Origin: a virus
DNA: 64,000 bases
Strand: one strand, 5' to 3'
IMG/VR virus record: IMGVR_UViG_3300048583_000100
Coordinates: 33,428 to 97,427 of that record
The first letter of the stretch is position 1; each line of letters opens with the position of its first letter. Both the position numbers and the translations under genes were made by a program. The notes below the pieces were generated by a model, which saw only the letters and a list, made by a program, of their open reading frames with translations, was not told the DNA's origin and ran no database searches. This document shows, piece by piece, positions 8,465 through 16,492 of the stretch.

Positions 8465-8640
8465 GTCGGGTCCTTCGCGTTTCGGTATTCGATCATCTGC
8501 TCTTCAGTAAAGAGCGGTTGGATTTCAGCTGCGTTGTAACCCTTCTCCCACGACAACTCTTGTAGATAGCTGTCTCCGCGTCGACCTAGATCAGCGACGT
8601 AGACGTTGATGAACGCTCTTGGCTTAGGAAGGTCGCTCAT
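8461..8640 (-). CDS. Small unknown protein
   Basis: A 59-aa protein starting at the ATG that overlaps the upstream stop by one base (TGATG). Sequence MSDLPKPRAFINVYVADLG, followed by a helical, Glu-rich half. The overlaps on both sides and continued codon phase support it as a real gene although it is short. No family recognised. Confidence 0.65.
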   Translation of the reverse strand: MSDLPKPRAFINVYVADLGRRGDSYLQELSWEKGYNAAEIQPLFTEEQMIEYRNAKDPT

Positions 8641-9146
8641 CAGATGCTACTCACAAGTTTAAGCGGCTCAACACTGAATTCCGTATCCGAGCTGTAACCA
8701 TACCCGAAGGTGTTTGGGTTTTCGCTGAAACCGAGAAGCTCTAGCTCTTCTTCAGTGGCGCCAGCAGCAATAGCATTTTGACGAGCATGCGCCACCGCCG
8801 CGTACAACATAGCAGTCTGTCGAGTGCGGTTGCGCTCGCTAATCGGCACCATCTTCTTTCGCCATTCTTCCATGCGTCGCTGATAGTCAGCGTTGAGTTC
8901 CTTAGTTGGCTTGGCTGGACCTTTTGGAGCTGGCTCCACTTGCTCCAAGCCAGATACTTCGGTACGAAGGAATGCCCAGCGAGCCTCACTTGCCTGCTTG
9001 TCCAGTTCAGAGAGACGGACATGCATCTCGCTTCGACGGATGACTTCGAGGTCAGCTTCTTCCCGAGTAGCGAATGCACAAACGTTGCTGCGCCACGCAT
9101 CATCGTACGAGCCACCACTTGCTACAACGATAAAGATGTCAGACAC
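8640..9146 (-). CDS. Uncharacterised protein with central helical region (GTG start)
   Basis: About 168 aa. I place the start at GTG 9146, which overlaps the upstream gene by 8 bp, because VSDIFIVVASGGSYDD starts a clear beta-strand-led domain, while the codons further upstream are Arg/Ser-rich and overlap the other gene in a different frame. Residues 40-120 are charged and helical (EEADLEVIRRSE, RRMEEWRKKM). Function not recognised. Confidence 0.65.
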   Translation of the reverse strand: MSDIFIVVASGGSYDDAWRSNVCAFATREEADLEVIRRSEMHVRLSELDKQASEARWAFLRTEVSGLEQVEPAPKGPAKPTKELNADYQRRMEEWRKKMVPISERNRTRQTAMLYAAVAHARQNAIAAGATEEELELLGFSENPNTFGYGYSSDTEFSVEPLKLVSSI

Positions 9147-9387
9147 GCGCCTTCTCCGGAATGATCTTCTCGTACACGTGAACCGTGCTGGAGACGTTGA
9201 TCTTGTTTGAGTCTTCGCCATGACGACCCTGTTCCCAGTTGGCAGTTACCTGATCTCTCCAGGTATGACGATAGCCAGGCCGGATGCTGATGGCGATGCT
9301 GTTGAATTCATACTTTTTAGCCAGCTCTGCACACTCTCGAGCATAGGCAATGAAGTCTTCTGGGATGTTGTGCTTGATGTCGCTCAC
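9139..9387 (-). CDS. Small unknown protein
   Basis: An 82-aa soluble protein with an amphipathic helix (DFIAYARECAELAKKY) followed by beta-rich sequence (NSIAISIRPGYRHTW). Overlaps its upstream neighbour by 4 bp (ATGA). No family recognised; the layout resembles small phage-encoded regulators or inhibitors of host proteins, without direct support. Confidence 0.65.
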   Translation of the reverse strand: MSDIKHNIPEDFIAYARECAELAKKYEFNSIAISIRPGYRHTWRDQVTANWEQGRHGEDSNKINVSSTVHVYEKIIPEKARV

Positions 9388-9932
9388 GAAATCTCTCCTC
9401 GAGTTCCGTTGATCACGGCGTCGACCATGATGTCAGCTTCGTCACCGATGAGAGTGCGGTTACCGACATACTTGCCGCCTTCGTACAGGGTAATGCTTAC
9501 GGCGGGCCGACCATCGCTCATGAGACCGCCAGTGCGAACGCAATTCCAGCGACGCTGATCCTTAAGCAGTGCGGGAATTTGACCAGCAAGAATCTCCGCG
9601 TTGGTGGAAAGCTTATTGGCCGTCTCAATAAGCAGAGCGCAACTGGCAGATGCAGCTTCCAGTTCTGCTTTGAGTCGGGTAATCTCGTGGTTAAGCGTCG
9701 TCGCTGCATTGTTCCAGTGCGCGTTGACATCTCGCGCCATCTTGGTCAGCTCTTCATGGAGATACGGGCTGTCGGGAATAGCAAGACGATCGCCAGTCGG
9801 ATCGCAGATTCGGAAGGTGCTTCCACCGCCCTTAGTCTGTACTTCCCAACCGCCGGGTAGCGGAATGTATTCGCGAAGCATGTGCTTGTCCACGTCGATC
9901 GGTTCTACCTTGAGAGCCTTATCCAGTTCCAT
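9384..9932 (-). CDS. Coiled-coil unknown protein
   Basis: 182 aa: an N-terminal beta-rich part (GGWEVQTKGGGSTF, about 28-41), a predicted coiled coil at about 70-120 (TLNHEITRLKAELEAA) and a C-terminal domain with YEGGKYVGNRTL. The ATG overlaps the stop of nothing upstream but sits 2 bp from the gene at 9935. Function not recognised. Confidence 0.65.
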   Translation of the reverse strand: MELDKALKVEPIDVDKHMLREYIPLPGGWEVQTKGGGSTFRICDPTGDRLAIPDSPYLHEELTKMARDVNAHWNNAATTLNHEITRLKAELEAASASCALLIETANKLSTNAEILAGQIPALLKDQRRWNCVRTGGLMSDGRPAVSITLYEGGKYVGNRTLIGDEADIMVDAVINGTRGEIS

Positions 9933-9934
9933 GT

Positions 9935-10312
9935 TTAGAGTTCCTCATCTGATGCGTATTTGGTAACTTCTGCTGCCATCCTTTTGACATATCCGTTCGC
10001 GCGGACCACTCTTTCCTCAGCATACTCATAAGCCTTTAGCACTACTTTGGCCGGAGGAGTCACACCACGGTGAATGGTAAGGTTTGCGGATTCAGCGAAC
10101 TGCATCCACGACTCGAAGCGATCGACGATCCAATCGCGAAGCTCTTCCTGATTGGTCATGTCAGGAGCAAAGTGATAGTGCGGAGTGTACATGCCACCGC
10201 CACCCCTGCCCCAGGAATAGTACGCGATCCATCCGGTTGCATTGGTTTCTTCGTCCGCAGTAGGACGTTTGGCGTCGTCGTAATCGACACCTTCTCGTTC
10301 AGACCAGCCCAT
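9935..10312 (-). CDS. Unknown protein with His/Tyr-rich loop
   Basis: 125 aa. A Gly-rich, aromatic loop (YYSWGRGGGGMYTPHYHF) precedes a helical C-terminal half. The clustered His and Tyr could bind a metal or ligand, but there is no recognised motif. It is in the same run as the exonuclease gene 3 bp upstream. Confidence 0.65.
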   Translation of the reverse strand: MGWSEREGVDYDDAKRPTADEETNATGWIAYYSWGRGGGGMYTPHYHFAPDMTNQEELRDWIVDRFESWMQFAESANLTIHRGVTPPAKVVLKAYEYAEERVVRANGYVKRMAAEVTKYASDEEL

Positions 10313-10315
10313 AAA

Positions 10316-10771
10316 TCACCTGCTATACGGAGAGTTATCGTCCAGCATATCCTGCTGGCGCTTGTTCATGAGGAACTTACGGATGCCGTGAGCATCAGCA
10401 AGTGCATTGTGCGGCTGTTCAGAAGGAGCATCGTCACGCACGATTTCGAAAGTGATCGGCGGCGTATCGATGCGCGCACCTGGACCGATGATTAGCGACT
10501 GGCAGAAGTACGCAACATCATCCGGCCAATCAGCGATGATGTGAACACTGTTGAACTGCGCGAGATACATTTGCAGCTTGGAGCAAAACGCATTGCGACC
10601 GATCGGGCTCTTACCCAGAATAGGAAGAACGTTGTCAGCGACCCAAGGGTCAATTGCCATGTGGCTGAACGGAAGGACTTCGTAGAATTCCTTGCCGTCT
10701 TCGGACACGCACGCAAGAGAGATGAGCTCGCCCTGATAGCTGTTGAATTCACAGTCGAGGTAAATGTTCAT
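10316..10771 (-). CDS. 3'-5' exonuclease, DEDDh (RNase H-like) family
   Basis: A 151-aa protein with MNIYLDCEFNSYQGELISLACV (exo I with Asp6 and Glu8), an internal conserved Asp region (ADWPDDVAYF, about 90-99) and the exo III motif HNALADAHGIRKFL (about 120-133). These fit the small Rv2179c/DnaQ-like 3'-5' exoribonuclease group; the substrate could be RNA or DNA. A related but diverged exonuclease is at 52656-53234. Its start overlaps the gene upstream by ATGA. Confidence 0.8.
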   Translation of the reverse strand: MNIYLDCEFNSYQGELISLACVSEDGKEFYEVLPFSHMAIDPWVADNVLPILGKSPIGRNAFCSKLQMYLAQFNSVHIIADWPDDVAYFCQSLIIGPGARIDTPPITFEIVRDDAPSEQPHNALADAHGIRKFLMNKRQQDMLDDNSPYSR

Positions 10772-10941
10772 TCTACGATCTCCCAGAAATGCAGCTCACC
10801 AAAGAACAGCATTGCACTACCATGATCTGCCGAATAAATCCAGCCGTTTCGATCCTGCTTGAGGGTGAATGTTCCCCAATCGGGGTTGTTCCGATTCCTG
10901 ATCTTCAGCCCGACCTTGGCATTGTCCTTAGACAGAATCAT
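10768..10941 (-). CDS. Small unknown protein
   Basis: 57 aa, bounded by ATGA overlaps on both sides (10768-10771 and 10938-10941), which is good evidence for translation. Beta-rich sequence (NRNNPDWGTFTLKQDRNGW) ending in LHFWEIVE. No family recognised. Confidence 0.7.
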   Translation of the reverse strand: MILSKDNAKVGLKIRNRNNPDWGTFTLKQDRNGWIYSADHGSAMLFFGELHFWEIVE

Positions 10942-11411
10942 GTCGTTTCCTTCGGAGTAATGAGAGCGGTCAGCTCCATGTAGAACTGGAAGTAACGCTG
11001 CATTCGGATGTTGTCTTTGTCGGACAAACCCTTGAGGCGGCGGATGTCCGTGTTGTGGCGAAGGTCAGCGATCTTGACGCGGATGGAATCGCGGTTCGAC
11101 TTGACTCGGTCCTTGTACTCTTCGTACGTCTCACCAGGTACCTTCGTCATGCAGCGGATGCCTTCGATGATTCGCTCGGTGAAGCCCGCCTCGCGGAGCT
11201 CCTTGTACGTGACGTTGCAGTCCTCGATGATGTCATGGCCGAGAGCGATACAGCGGAGCTCTTCATCGGCATTCTCGAGGAGGTACATCACTGCGATCGG
11301 ATGCAGAATGTACGGGCTGCCACCCTTGTCGAACTGGTGGGCGTGCTTGTTCGTGGCAAGCAGCAGCATCTTGTTGAGCAGCTCGCCTTTCTTGAAAGTC
11401 TGGGTAGTCAT
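10938..11411 (-). CDS. HD-domain (p)ppGpp hydrolase-like protein (SpoT/MESH1 type)
   Basis: 157 aa, the size of a stand-alone small alarmone hydrolase. Motifs of the RelA/SpoT hydrolase domain are visible: HAHQFDKGGSPYILHPIAV (about 23-41), the HD pair in ALGHDIIEDC (about 56-65) and KIADLRHN (about 113-120). No synthetase domain. In bacteria such enzymes degrade (p)ppGpp or related alarmones; a phage copy could blunt the stringent response or alarmone-based abortive infection (inference). First gene downstream of the promoter at 11435-11463. Confidence 0.85.
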   Translation of the reverse strand: MTTQTFKKGELLNKMLLLATNKHAHQFDKGGSPYILHPIAVMYLLENADEELRCIALGHDIIEDCNVTYKELREAGFTERIIEGIRCMTKVPGETYEEYKDRVKSNRDSIRVKIADLRHNTDIRRLKGLSDKDNIRMQRYFQFYMELTALITPKETT

Positions 11412-11434
11412 ATCGGTTCTCCGAAAGTCAATTT

Positions 11435-11463
11435 ATTGTATCACAGGGCAGGTCTTCCGTAAA
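11435..11463 (-). promoter_or_regulatory. Early-type promoter for the HD hydrolase operon
   Basis: Minus strand TTTACG, 17 bp, TACAAT; about 17 nt of leader before the ATG at 11411. It is back to back with the late promoter at 11471-11478 on the plus strand. Confidence 0.75.
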
Positions 11464-11470
11464 CTGAAGC

Positions 11471-11478
11471 CATAAATA
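11471..11478 (+). promoter_or_regulatory. T4-type late promoter (CATAAATA)
   Basis: An 8-base late -10 box about 23 bp upstream of the plus-strand ATG at 11501, with no -35 box, as expected for gp55-type late transcription. AGGAGG follows it. Confidence 0.6.
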
Positions 11479-11500
11479 TCGTAGACCCAGGAGGAACACC

Positions 11501-11899
11501 ATGACCATTCTTCAAGATTTGCTGACTCTTCGCGAAGCAGAAGACCTCAACCCAGACGTGCCAAAGGCAGTTAACGCTATCAAGCGCAAACTGAAGGAAC
11601 CGTTCGGTAGAGAGCAGGTTAAGATTACGCTGACTCCGTCAGGTAACAAGATTGTCATCCTCCTCGAATTCAACCGCACGCTGACTGAAAAGGAATTCGA
11701 CTACGCTGTCGATGACCTCAAGGACGCAATCGAAAAGGCCGACGAGTCTGGTCGATGGGAATTCAAGGACACTGGATCGTACTTCGCTGATCCAGCTGCT
11801 CTCATGCCCAAGCGTGGCGTGATGATGGATCAAGGTGCGTTGCTTTGCGATATCGAATACACCGTTACCGTCCCAAATACGATTCGCAAGAAGCGCTAA
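11501..11899 (+). CDS. Late protein with possible capsid-targeting N-terminus
   Basis: 132 aa preceded by a strong AGGAGG. The N-terminus MTILQDLLTLRE is amphipathic and ends in L-R-E, like a T4 head-protein targeting peptide cut by gp21. The rest is alpha/beta with no recognised fold. It is one of only two plus-strand genes in the left 42 kb, and is paired with the HAD gene downstream (36 bp gap). Packaging in the head is inference from the N-terminus and promoter. Confidence 0.7.
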   Translation: MTILQDLLTLREAEDLNPDVPKAVNAIKRKLKEPFGREQVKITLTPSGNKIVILLEFNRTLTEKEFDYAVDDLKDAIEKADESGRWEFKDTGSYFADPAALMPKRGVMMDQGALLCDIEYTVTVPNTIRKKR

Positions 11900-11935
11900 C
11901 GCGCAGCTATAGTCCTTCAAACTTCGGCGCCCAAA

Positions 11936-12949
11936 ATGTTTACCTTCAAACAGTTCATCAGCGAGTCTACACTCCACGTGTTTGACATCGACGACACCCT
12001 ATTCAAGACGTCTGCTAAGGTAGTCGTTAAGAAGGGCGGCAAAATCGTTCGCTCGCTGTCTTCGTCTGAATACAACAAGGACAAGCTGAAGGACGGAGAA
12101 GTCTACGACTTCGATGAGTTCCGTTCTGCTAGGAAGTTCAAGGACGAGTCAGAGCCAATGCAGGACATGCTCGATACCGTCAATCGTATCCACAACAAGA
12201 TCAAGATGAACCTTACTCCTGGTTCCAAGATCATCATGAACACCGCTCGTAGCGATTTCGATGAGCGTGATACGTTCCTTGGTAAGTTCAGAGATCACAA
12301 AGTGGACATCGACGATATCCACGTTCATCGTGCTGGCAATGTCAAGGGCGATCAACCTACTGCAGCCAAGAAGCTCGTATTCATCCGTGGCTACTTGAAG
12401 TCTGGCAAGTACAGCAACGTCATGATGTACGATGACAGCGAAAAGAATCTAGACCATTTCCTCGGTCTTCGCGAAGAGTTCCCAGACGTAAAATTCCACG
12501 CCTACCTTGTCAAGCACACCGGTAAGCTAGTGCAGTACAACTCAGCTGAGAAGGTTACCGAGGATGATGCCGAGCTGAAAGAAAAGTATCAGCGTTGGAA
12601 GAAGCTCGTCAACATGCCATCGCCTACACTCCAGAAGTTCATTGACTCGGACACTGGCAAAGATGCCGGCCTGTCTAGACAGGAAGCTTCGTCTTTGGGG
12701 ATTAAGAGTGGGCGCGATTCAGCCCGTGCTATCCTAAGAATGCGCGCAAAGCCATTCTCCGAGTGGACAGCAGATGACATCAAGTGGATGAATCGCCAAA
12801 TCTCATTCGTAAGTCGAATGACTGGCAACCAAGGCCCGATGTTCCAGATGAAAGATGGAAAGAAGGTTCCTACTCGTAAGCTTACGAGTCTCTGGATTTG
12901 GGGTAACGTGCCAGCGGGTCATTCACCTGGCACGTACCGCATCTTTTAA
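11936..12949 (+). CDS. HAD-superfamily phosphatase-like protein, candidate packaged protein
   Basis: 337 aa. MFTFKQFISES is a capsid-targeting-like peptide (cleavage after I-S-E). A HAD domain follows: motif I DIDDTLF (about 17-23), motif II around MNTARSDF (about 100) and motif IV MYDDSEKNL (about 163-171), as in small nucleotide or 5'-end phosphatases. The C-terminal third (from about 222, SPTLQKFIDSDTGKDAGLSR) is a separate domain I have seen only as an unknown phage/mobile-element module. It converges with the minus-strand phosphoesterase, overlapping by 4 bp. Confidence 0.8.
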   Translation: MFTFKQFISESTLHVFDIDDTLFKTSAKVVVKKGGKIVRSLSSSEYNKDKLKDGEVYDFDEFRSARKFKDESEPMQDMLDTVNRIHNKIKMNLTPGSKIIMNTARSDFDERDTFLGKFRDHKVDIDDIHVHRAGNVKGDQPTAAKKLVFIRGYLKSGKYSNVMMYDDSEKNLDHFLGLREEFPDVKFHAYLVKHTGKLVQYNSAEKVTEDDAELKEKYQRWKKLVNMPSPTLQKFIDSDTGKDAGLSRQEASSLGIKSGRDSARAILRMRAKPFSEWTADDIKWMNRQISFVSRMTGNQGPMFQMKDGKKVPTRKLTSLWIWGNVPAGHSPGTYRIF

Positions 12950-13494
12950 CGCTCTCGATCCCGCGCGTCATACGGCGGGACTGCGTTCAACTTCGACTTG
13001 ATACTTTCCCAGCTGACTGGGGTGTATCCATGTGCGTCGACACCAACGTCATATCGACGATTGGTACCGTCATTGGCGATCTTCCCGTGAACATGGCCGT
13101 GAAGCATCATCGAACCGTGAAAGGCCTTCTCCCAGCTCAGCAGCGGGTAGTGGCACATGTTGACCAGATGCCCATCAAAGGTTTCGCGATGAAGGTCTGG
13201 CACCAAGCGATGGAACTTCCGCTGCATGGCTTCCGAGTATCGAATGCGCTTGTCATGGTTGCCGAGAAGCAGAATGATCTTGCCCTGAAGTCGGCGCAGA
13301 ATCTGAATTGCTCGCTGCTCGGGGCAGAAGAAGATGTCGCCAAGCACCCACACTTCGTCTCCGTCTTGAACGACAGAATTCCAGTTGGCGATCAGCGTCT
13401 CATCCATCTCTTCGGCATTTGCGAAGGGACGAGAGCAGTACTTGATGATGTTTTCGTGCCCGAAATGCGGGTCACTTGTAAAGAACCTGTTCAT
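12946..13494 (-). CDS. Metallophosphoesterase
   Basis: 182 aa with the full calcineurin-like set: TSDPHFGH (7-14), VLGDIFF (about 50), LLGNHDKR (about 76-83), a conserved His around NMCHYPL (about 113) and LHGHVHGK (about 132-139). These bind two metals and cleave phosphodiesters or monoesters. The small size and HGHVHG ending fit the YfcE/phage phosphoesterase group; cyclic dinucleotide or nucleotide substrates are possible but not shown. Start overlaps the small membrane gene by one base (TGATG). Confidence 0.85.
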   Translation of the reverse strand: MNRFFTSDPHFGHENIIKYCSRPFANAEEMDETLIANWNSVVQDGDEVWVLGDIFFCPEQRAIQILRRLQGKIILLLGNHDKRIRYSEAMQRKFHRLVPDLHRETFDGHLVNMCHYPLLSWEKAFHGSMMLHGHVHGKIANDGTNRRYDVGVDAHGYTPVSWESIKSKLNAVPPYDARDRER

Positions 13495-13637
13495 CAGCTA
13501 TTCCTGAACCACGCTCGGACGTTGCTGAACAGATTGTACTTGACGATGTCGTGCCAGGCAACTACGCCAATGCAAACGACGATCGAGAACAGCCCATACC
13601 CAACGATGGCGTACATTGCAGCTTCTTCATTACTCAT
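13494..13637 (-). CDS. Small single-pass membrane protein
   Basis: 47 aa with one hydrophobic helix (YAIVGYGLFSIVVCIGVVAW, residues 9-28) and a basic C-terminus, so probably N-out/C-in or the reverse in the inner membrane. ATG preceded by TAGGAGAA. First gene after the promoter at 13663-13691. No family recognised. Confidence 0.7.
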   Translation of the reverse strand: MSNEEAAMYAIVGYGLFSIVVCIGVVAWHDIVKYNLFSNVRAWFRNS

Positions 13638-13662
13638 CTGATTTCTCCTAATCACTTAGGTC

Positions 13663-13691
13663 ATTATACACCACGGTGAATCAGACGTACA
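13663..13691 (-). promoter_or_regulatory. Early-type promoter
   Basis: Minus strand TGTACG, 17 bp, TATAAT, reading into the membrane protein and phosphoesterase. Its downstream flank carries a palindromic CCTAA-TCAC-TTAGG (13648-13660) that resembles the end of the iterons at 17.8, 21.3 and 24.2 kb. Confidence 0.7.
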
Positions 13692-13694
13692 CTG

Positions 13695-14189
13695 TCAACC
13701 TGCGAGTCGCTCCATGTCTCCGAGTTCAAGAAGCTGCTTGATGTAGAGACAGGCGTCCATCACTGCGCCCTCACCACCCTTGTTAGGTGTCACGAAATTT
13801 GCAGCCTTGATAGCTTCAATTCGCGCATTCGCGGGTGCGATACCAATTGCGCAAGTCTTGATGCATGGCGCATCGTAGTAGCCGTCGCCCATGAAAATGG
13901 TTTCGCGTGGATTCATCTGATGAATGAATTCAAGTCTGTCTTCTTCGGGTATAAACGTCAGCTCATATCCCATGTCTGCACAAATTCTGCGATGTGTAAT
14001 CTCGTAGCCTCTCTTATCGGCAGAGATAAACTGAATTCGAAGACGATTGCGAAGCATCTTCAATCCATCTGCATCATGCGGGCCAAACACCTTCGCTAGC
14101 TTGCCAGCAGCAGTGTAAATGAACTGCCCGTTAGTCATGACACCATCGACATCAAGGATGAAGTTTTTCAGATCTGCGGTTCTAAACAT
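13695..14189 (-). CDS. KdsC-like HAD phosphatase
   Basis: About 164 aa from the ATG at 14189, which overlaps the upstream gene by 8 bp. FILDVDGVMTNGQF (HAD motif I), SADKRGYEI (motif II/III region) and MGDGYYDAPCIKTCAIGIAPANA (motif IV) match KdsC, which removes phosphate from Kdo-8-phosphate or similar sugar acids (for example in NeuA fusions). With the coupled nucleotidyltransferase/kinase it implies a phosphosugar pathway for either host-surface or DNA sugar modification. Confidence 0.85.
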   Translation of the reverse strand: MFRTADLKNFILDVDGVMTNGQFIYTAAGKLAKVFGPHDADGLKMLRNRLRIQFISADKRGYEITHRRICADMGYELTFIPEEDRLEFIHQMNPRETIFMGDGYYDAPCIKTCAIGIAPANARIEAIKAANFVTPNKGGEGAVMDACLYIKQLLELGDMERLAG

Positions 14190-15699
14190 TGGTGTTGACC
14201 TTGTGGTTGAGTCGTTCGAGAGCCAGACAGAATAGTAGCTTATCGAGTGGAGCATTGTGGAGAGGAGCCATGTTCAGGAAAATCAGCGTGACCATATCGT
14301 CAATGATCGGGCTTGGGAGCATGTGCTTGAATTTTTCGCGGAAGGCAATGAACTCTGGACGGCTTTCGAATCCAAACGAGCACGAGTCTCCGTCTTCAGA
14401 CACCCAGAATTTGTGTTCGCGAATGTAATCGTAGTTGACTATCATGCCACCTACCAGCTTCGCAGCATCATAATAGAGATCGCCGACTTTGATCTGCCCA
14501 CCGAAATCCTGTCTCCAGTCGATGAGCGTAAACTTCTCACCATCGTAGATGACGTTGTCGAACTGAAGATCACCATGGAAGAACACCGAACGAGTCTTCA
14601 GATCGGTGTTGAGCATTGCATTCCAATCGATGTGATGCTGAATGCCATTGTCGATGTCGACTTTTAGCACTCGCCCGTTGATGATCTTTGGATTGAATGT
14701 CGGGTACTTGTCTCGGAAAACCTGTAGACGACGCATCGTCTTGTCGTAGTAGAATTTGCGGCACAGCTCAGGAGTAAGCGTCTTGCTCTCATCCATCTGC
14801 CATACTTCGAATGCCATCCACTCCAAGAATTTCGTAAAGGTTTCGGCAGTTAGCGACTTGTAGAGCACATCACCTGGCACAAAGTGATACGAGTACCATG
14901 GCCCACGGTGTTCAATGATCTTTGGAAAGAGATGCTCTCTGCCTTCGATTCGAGCAAGACGATTCATCGTGTTAGCTGGATTGCGGAACCACTTGATGAC
15001 TCGATTGTTGACGATGTAGAGGAACTCGTCTGACTTGCTGTTGTCAAATGGTGAAGTCTCCTTAGAAAACTTCTCATAGCGCTCGTAGGTGCCAAGATCA
15101 ACCCAAGGAAGCTCGATTGAATGTACCTCATTAGCAGTCCAACCGCTGGCGAGCTCGATACCGTTCAGACCGTTCCAAAAATGCTTTGTGTCCTTGATGT
15201 AGAAAACACCAGAGACAGCAATTCCAGAATCGAAATGCTGCTTGTCAACCACCGTGTCGATGCGCGTACCGTCTAGAGCTACGTTGCAGTACGCAGGAGA
15301 ATCCATTGGATCAATGCGAGCAGTCGCTACATAGTTCTTATCTTCGGGAATGTCATTGAGCCCCTCGTAGTATCCATCACAAGCGATCAGATAGAAGGGC
15401 CCGTCGATATGCGCACCTGCGGCGAGCAATGATTGGGCTGGACCAGCACCCGGCCCATCAAAGTTTTCGACGTACGAGTAAAGGAAATTCCGTTCTGGGT
15501 GGGCGAGCGATAGATAGTCGCGAACTTGGTCGTGCTTGTACCCCACAGCAACCACGAACTTCGTGTCTTGGGGAAATTGCTCGATGATGTGCGAAATGAT
15601 TGCCTTGCCTCGAATGGGAAGCAGCGTCTTGTTGATGACGGTACTGTACTTTCCCATTCGCGATCCCGTTCCTGCTGTGAGGAGGACCACTGTTTTCAT
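14182..15699 (-). CDS. Fused sugar nucleotidyltransferase (LicC/GlmU-like) and choline/aminoglycoside-kinase-like protein
   Basis: About 505 aa. Residues 1-230 form a nucleotidyltransferase: LLTAGTGSRMGKYS (pyrophosphorylase loop), IACDGYY and VDLGTYERY. Residues from about 240 form a protein-kinase-like phosphotransferase with FHGDLQFDNV (Brenner motif) and FTLIDWR, as in choline kinase/LicA. In bacterial lic loci these activities decorate surface sugars with phosphocholine. Start chosen at ATG 15699 (MKTVVLLTAG) rather than 15732. A weak GTAAATA late-like box lies at 15734-15740. Overlaps the KdsC-like gene by 8 bp. Confidence 0.85.
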   Translation of the reverse strand: MKTVVLLTAGTGSRMGKYSTVINKTLLPIRGKAIISHIIEQFPQDTKFVVAVGYKHDQVRDYLSLAHPERNFLYSYVENFDGPGAGPAQSLLAAGAHIDGPFYLIACDGYYEGLNDIPEDKNYVATARIDPMDSPAYCNVALDGTRIDTVVDKQHFDSGIAVSGVFYIKDTKHFWNGLNGIELASGWTANEVHSIELPWVDLGTYERYEKFSKETSPFDNSKSDEFLYIVNNRVIKWFRNPANTMNRLARIEGREHLFPKIIEHRGPWYSYHFVPGDVLYKSLTAETFTKFLEWMAFEVWQMDESKTLTPELCRKFYYDKTMRRLQVFRDKYPTFNPKIINGRVLKVDIDNGIQHHIDWNAMLNTDLKTRSVFFHGDLQFDNVIYDGEKFTLIDWRQDFGGQIKVGDLYYDAAKLVGGMIVNYDYIREHKFWVSEDGDSCSFGFESRPEFIAFREKFKHMLPSPIIDDMVTLIFLNMAPLHNAPLDKLLFCLALERLNHKVNTNV

Positions 15700-15766
15700 T
15701 TGATGACCTGATAAGATGCCCATGGTATGCAAGTATTTACCTCAAGCTCTACCAGACCCCGCGCAC

Positions 15767-15795
15767 AAAAAAGCCTGAGCTTCGGACTCAGGCTT
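15767..15795 (-). terminator. Intrinsic terminator
   Basis: A perfect 9-bp stem (AAGCCTGAG/CTCAGGCTT, 7-nt loop) followed on the minus strand by six T. It ends the transcript of 15832-17641. Confidence 0.85.
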
Positions 15796-15831
15796 CCTCG
15801 TGATGGTGCCTACTCCATCTAGCGCAGAGGG

Positions 15832-16212
15832 TTACAGGGCTTCAGCGATCTTGGCAGCCAGCTTGGCCTGGTCCTTGAAGTTGGAAGCACCCGGGATGCC
15901 GTAGGCTTCGCCAGTCAGCACCAGCTTCGGCAGGTTGCGCGGGGACAGGGCGGGACCGTTGCCGGCCTTCACGCTCGCCAGCCAGACCGGACCGAACTTG
16001 AAGCCACGGGGACCAGCAGTGCGGACGGCGCCAGCCTTGCGGACGCGGAGAGCGGCAGCCGACTTCGGCTTGGACTTCGCCTTGGTGCCGAGATCGGCAG
16101 CCTTGATCGCAGCTTCCGCTTTGGCCTTGTTGTCGAAGCCCTTGCGGAGCGGCAGACCAGCCAGCTTGGCGAGGACGTTGTAACGGGTGACCAGATCATT
16201 CATCGTGCTCAT
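15832..16212 (-). CDS. Basic Ala/Lys-rich protein, paralogue of 17171-17641
   Basis: About 126 aa from the ATG at 16212, which has AAGGAG upstream. The middle is highly basic and Ala-rich (KAKSKPKSAAALRVRKAG). The C-terminal block GFKFGPVWLASVKAGNG...LAAKIAEAL aligns with SFGPIWNASVTKGKG...LCSKIAATF in the protein at 17171-17641. A basic linker plus small domain could bind nucleic acid, as in histone-like phage proteins; that is inference. Last gene before the terminator. Confidence 0.7.
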   Translation of the reverse strand: MSTMNDLVTRYNVLAKLAGLPLRKGFDNKAKAEAAIKAADLGTKAKSKPKSAAALRVRKAGAVRTAGPRGFKFGPVWLASVKAGNGPALSPRNLPKLVLTGEAYGIPGASNFKDQAKLAAKIAEAL

Positions 16213-16240
16213 TTGAAACTCCTTCATCAGTGGGATTGGT

Positions 16241-16492
16241 TTATGAGAGAACAGTACCGCAACATCTGCAGACACGTGGAGCGGGTATTACGACGGGACG
16301 GACAGCATGATTGAGGCTGGTGATTCGGAACCAGCGGGTTCCAAGATGTTTCTGGCGCTTTTTGACTTCCACCATCGCCACGGCCTTGAGGTTGTCAACC
16401 ATGACGACTTCGCCGGTGTGACCCATCAGACCTTCACCTTGGCTGACAATCTGGACGAAGTCACCGATTCGAATGGGCTCTTGTGCGTTCAT
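16241..16492 (-). CDS. Small KOW/SH3-like protein with C-terminal Cys cluster
   Basis: 83 aa. IGDFVQIVSQGEGLMGHTGEVV looks like a KOW/SH3 barrel start, and the C-terminus ends CRCCG, which may bind metal. Such folds occur in NusG/L24-like RNA- or polymerase-binding proteins; the function here is unknown. Overlaps upstream gene by 4 bp. Confidence 0.65.
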   Translation of the reverse strand: MNAQEPIRIGDFVQIVSQGEGLMGHTGEVVMVDNLKAVAMVEVKKRQKHLGTRWFRITSLNHAVRPVVIPAPRVCRCCGTVLS

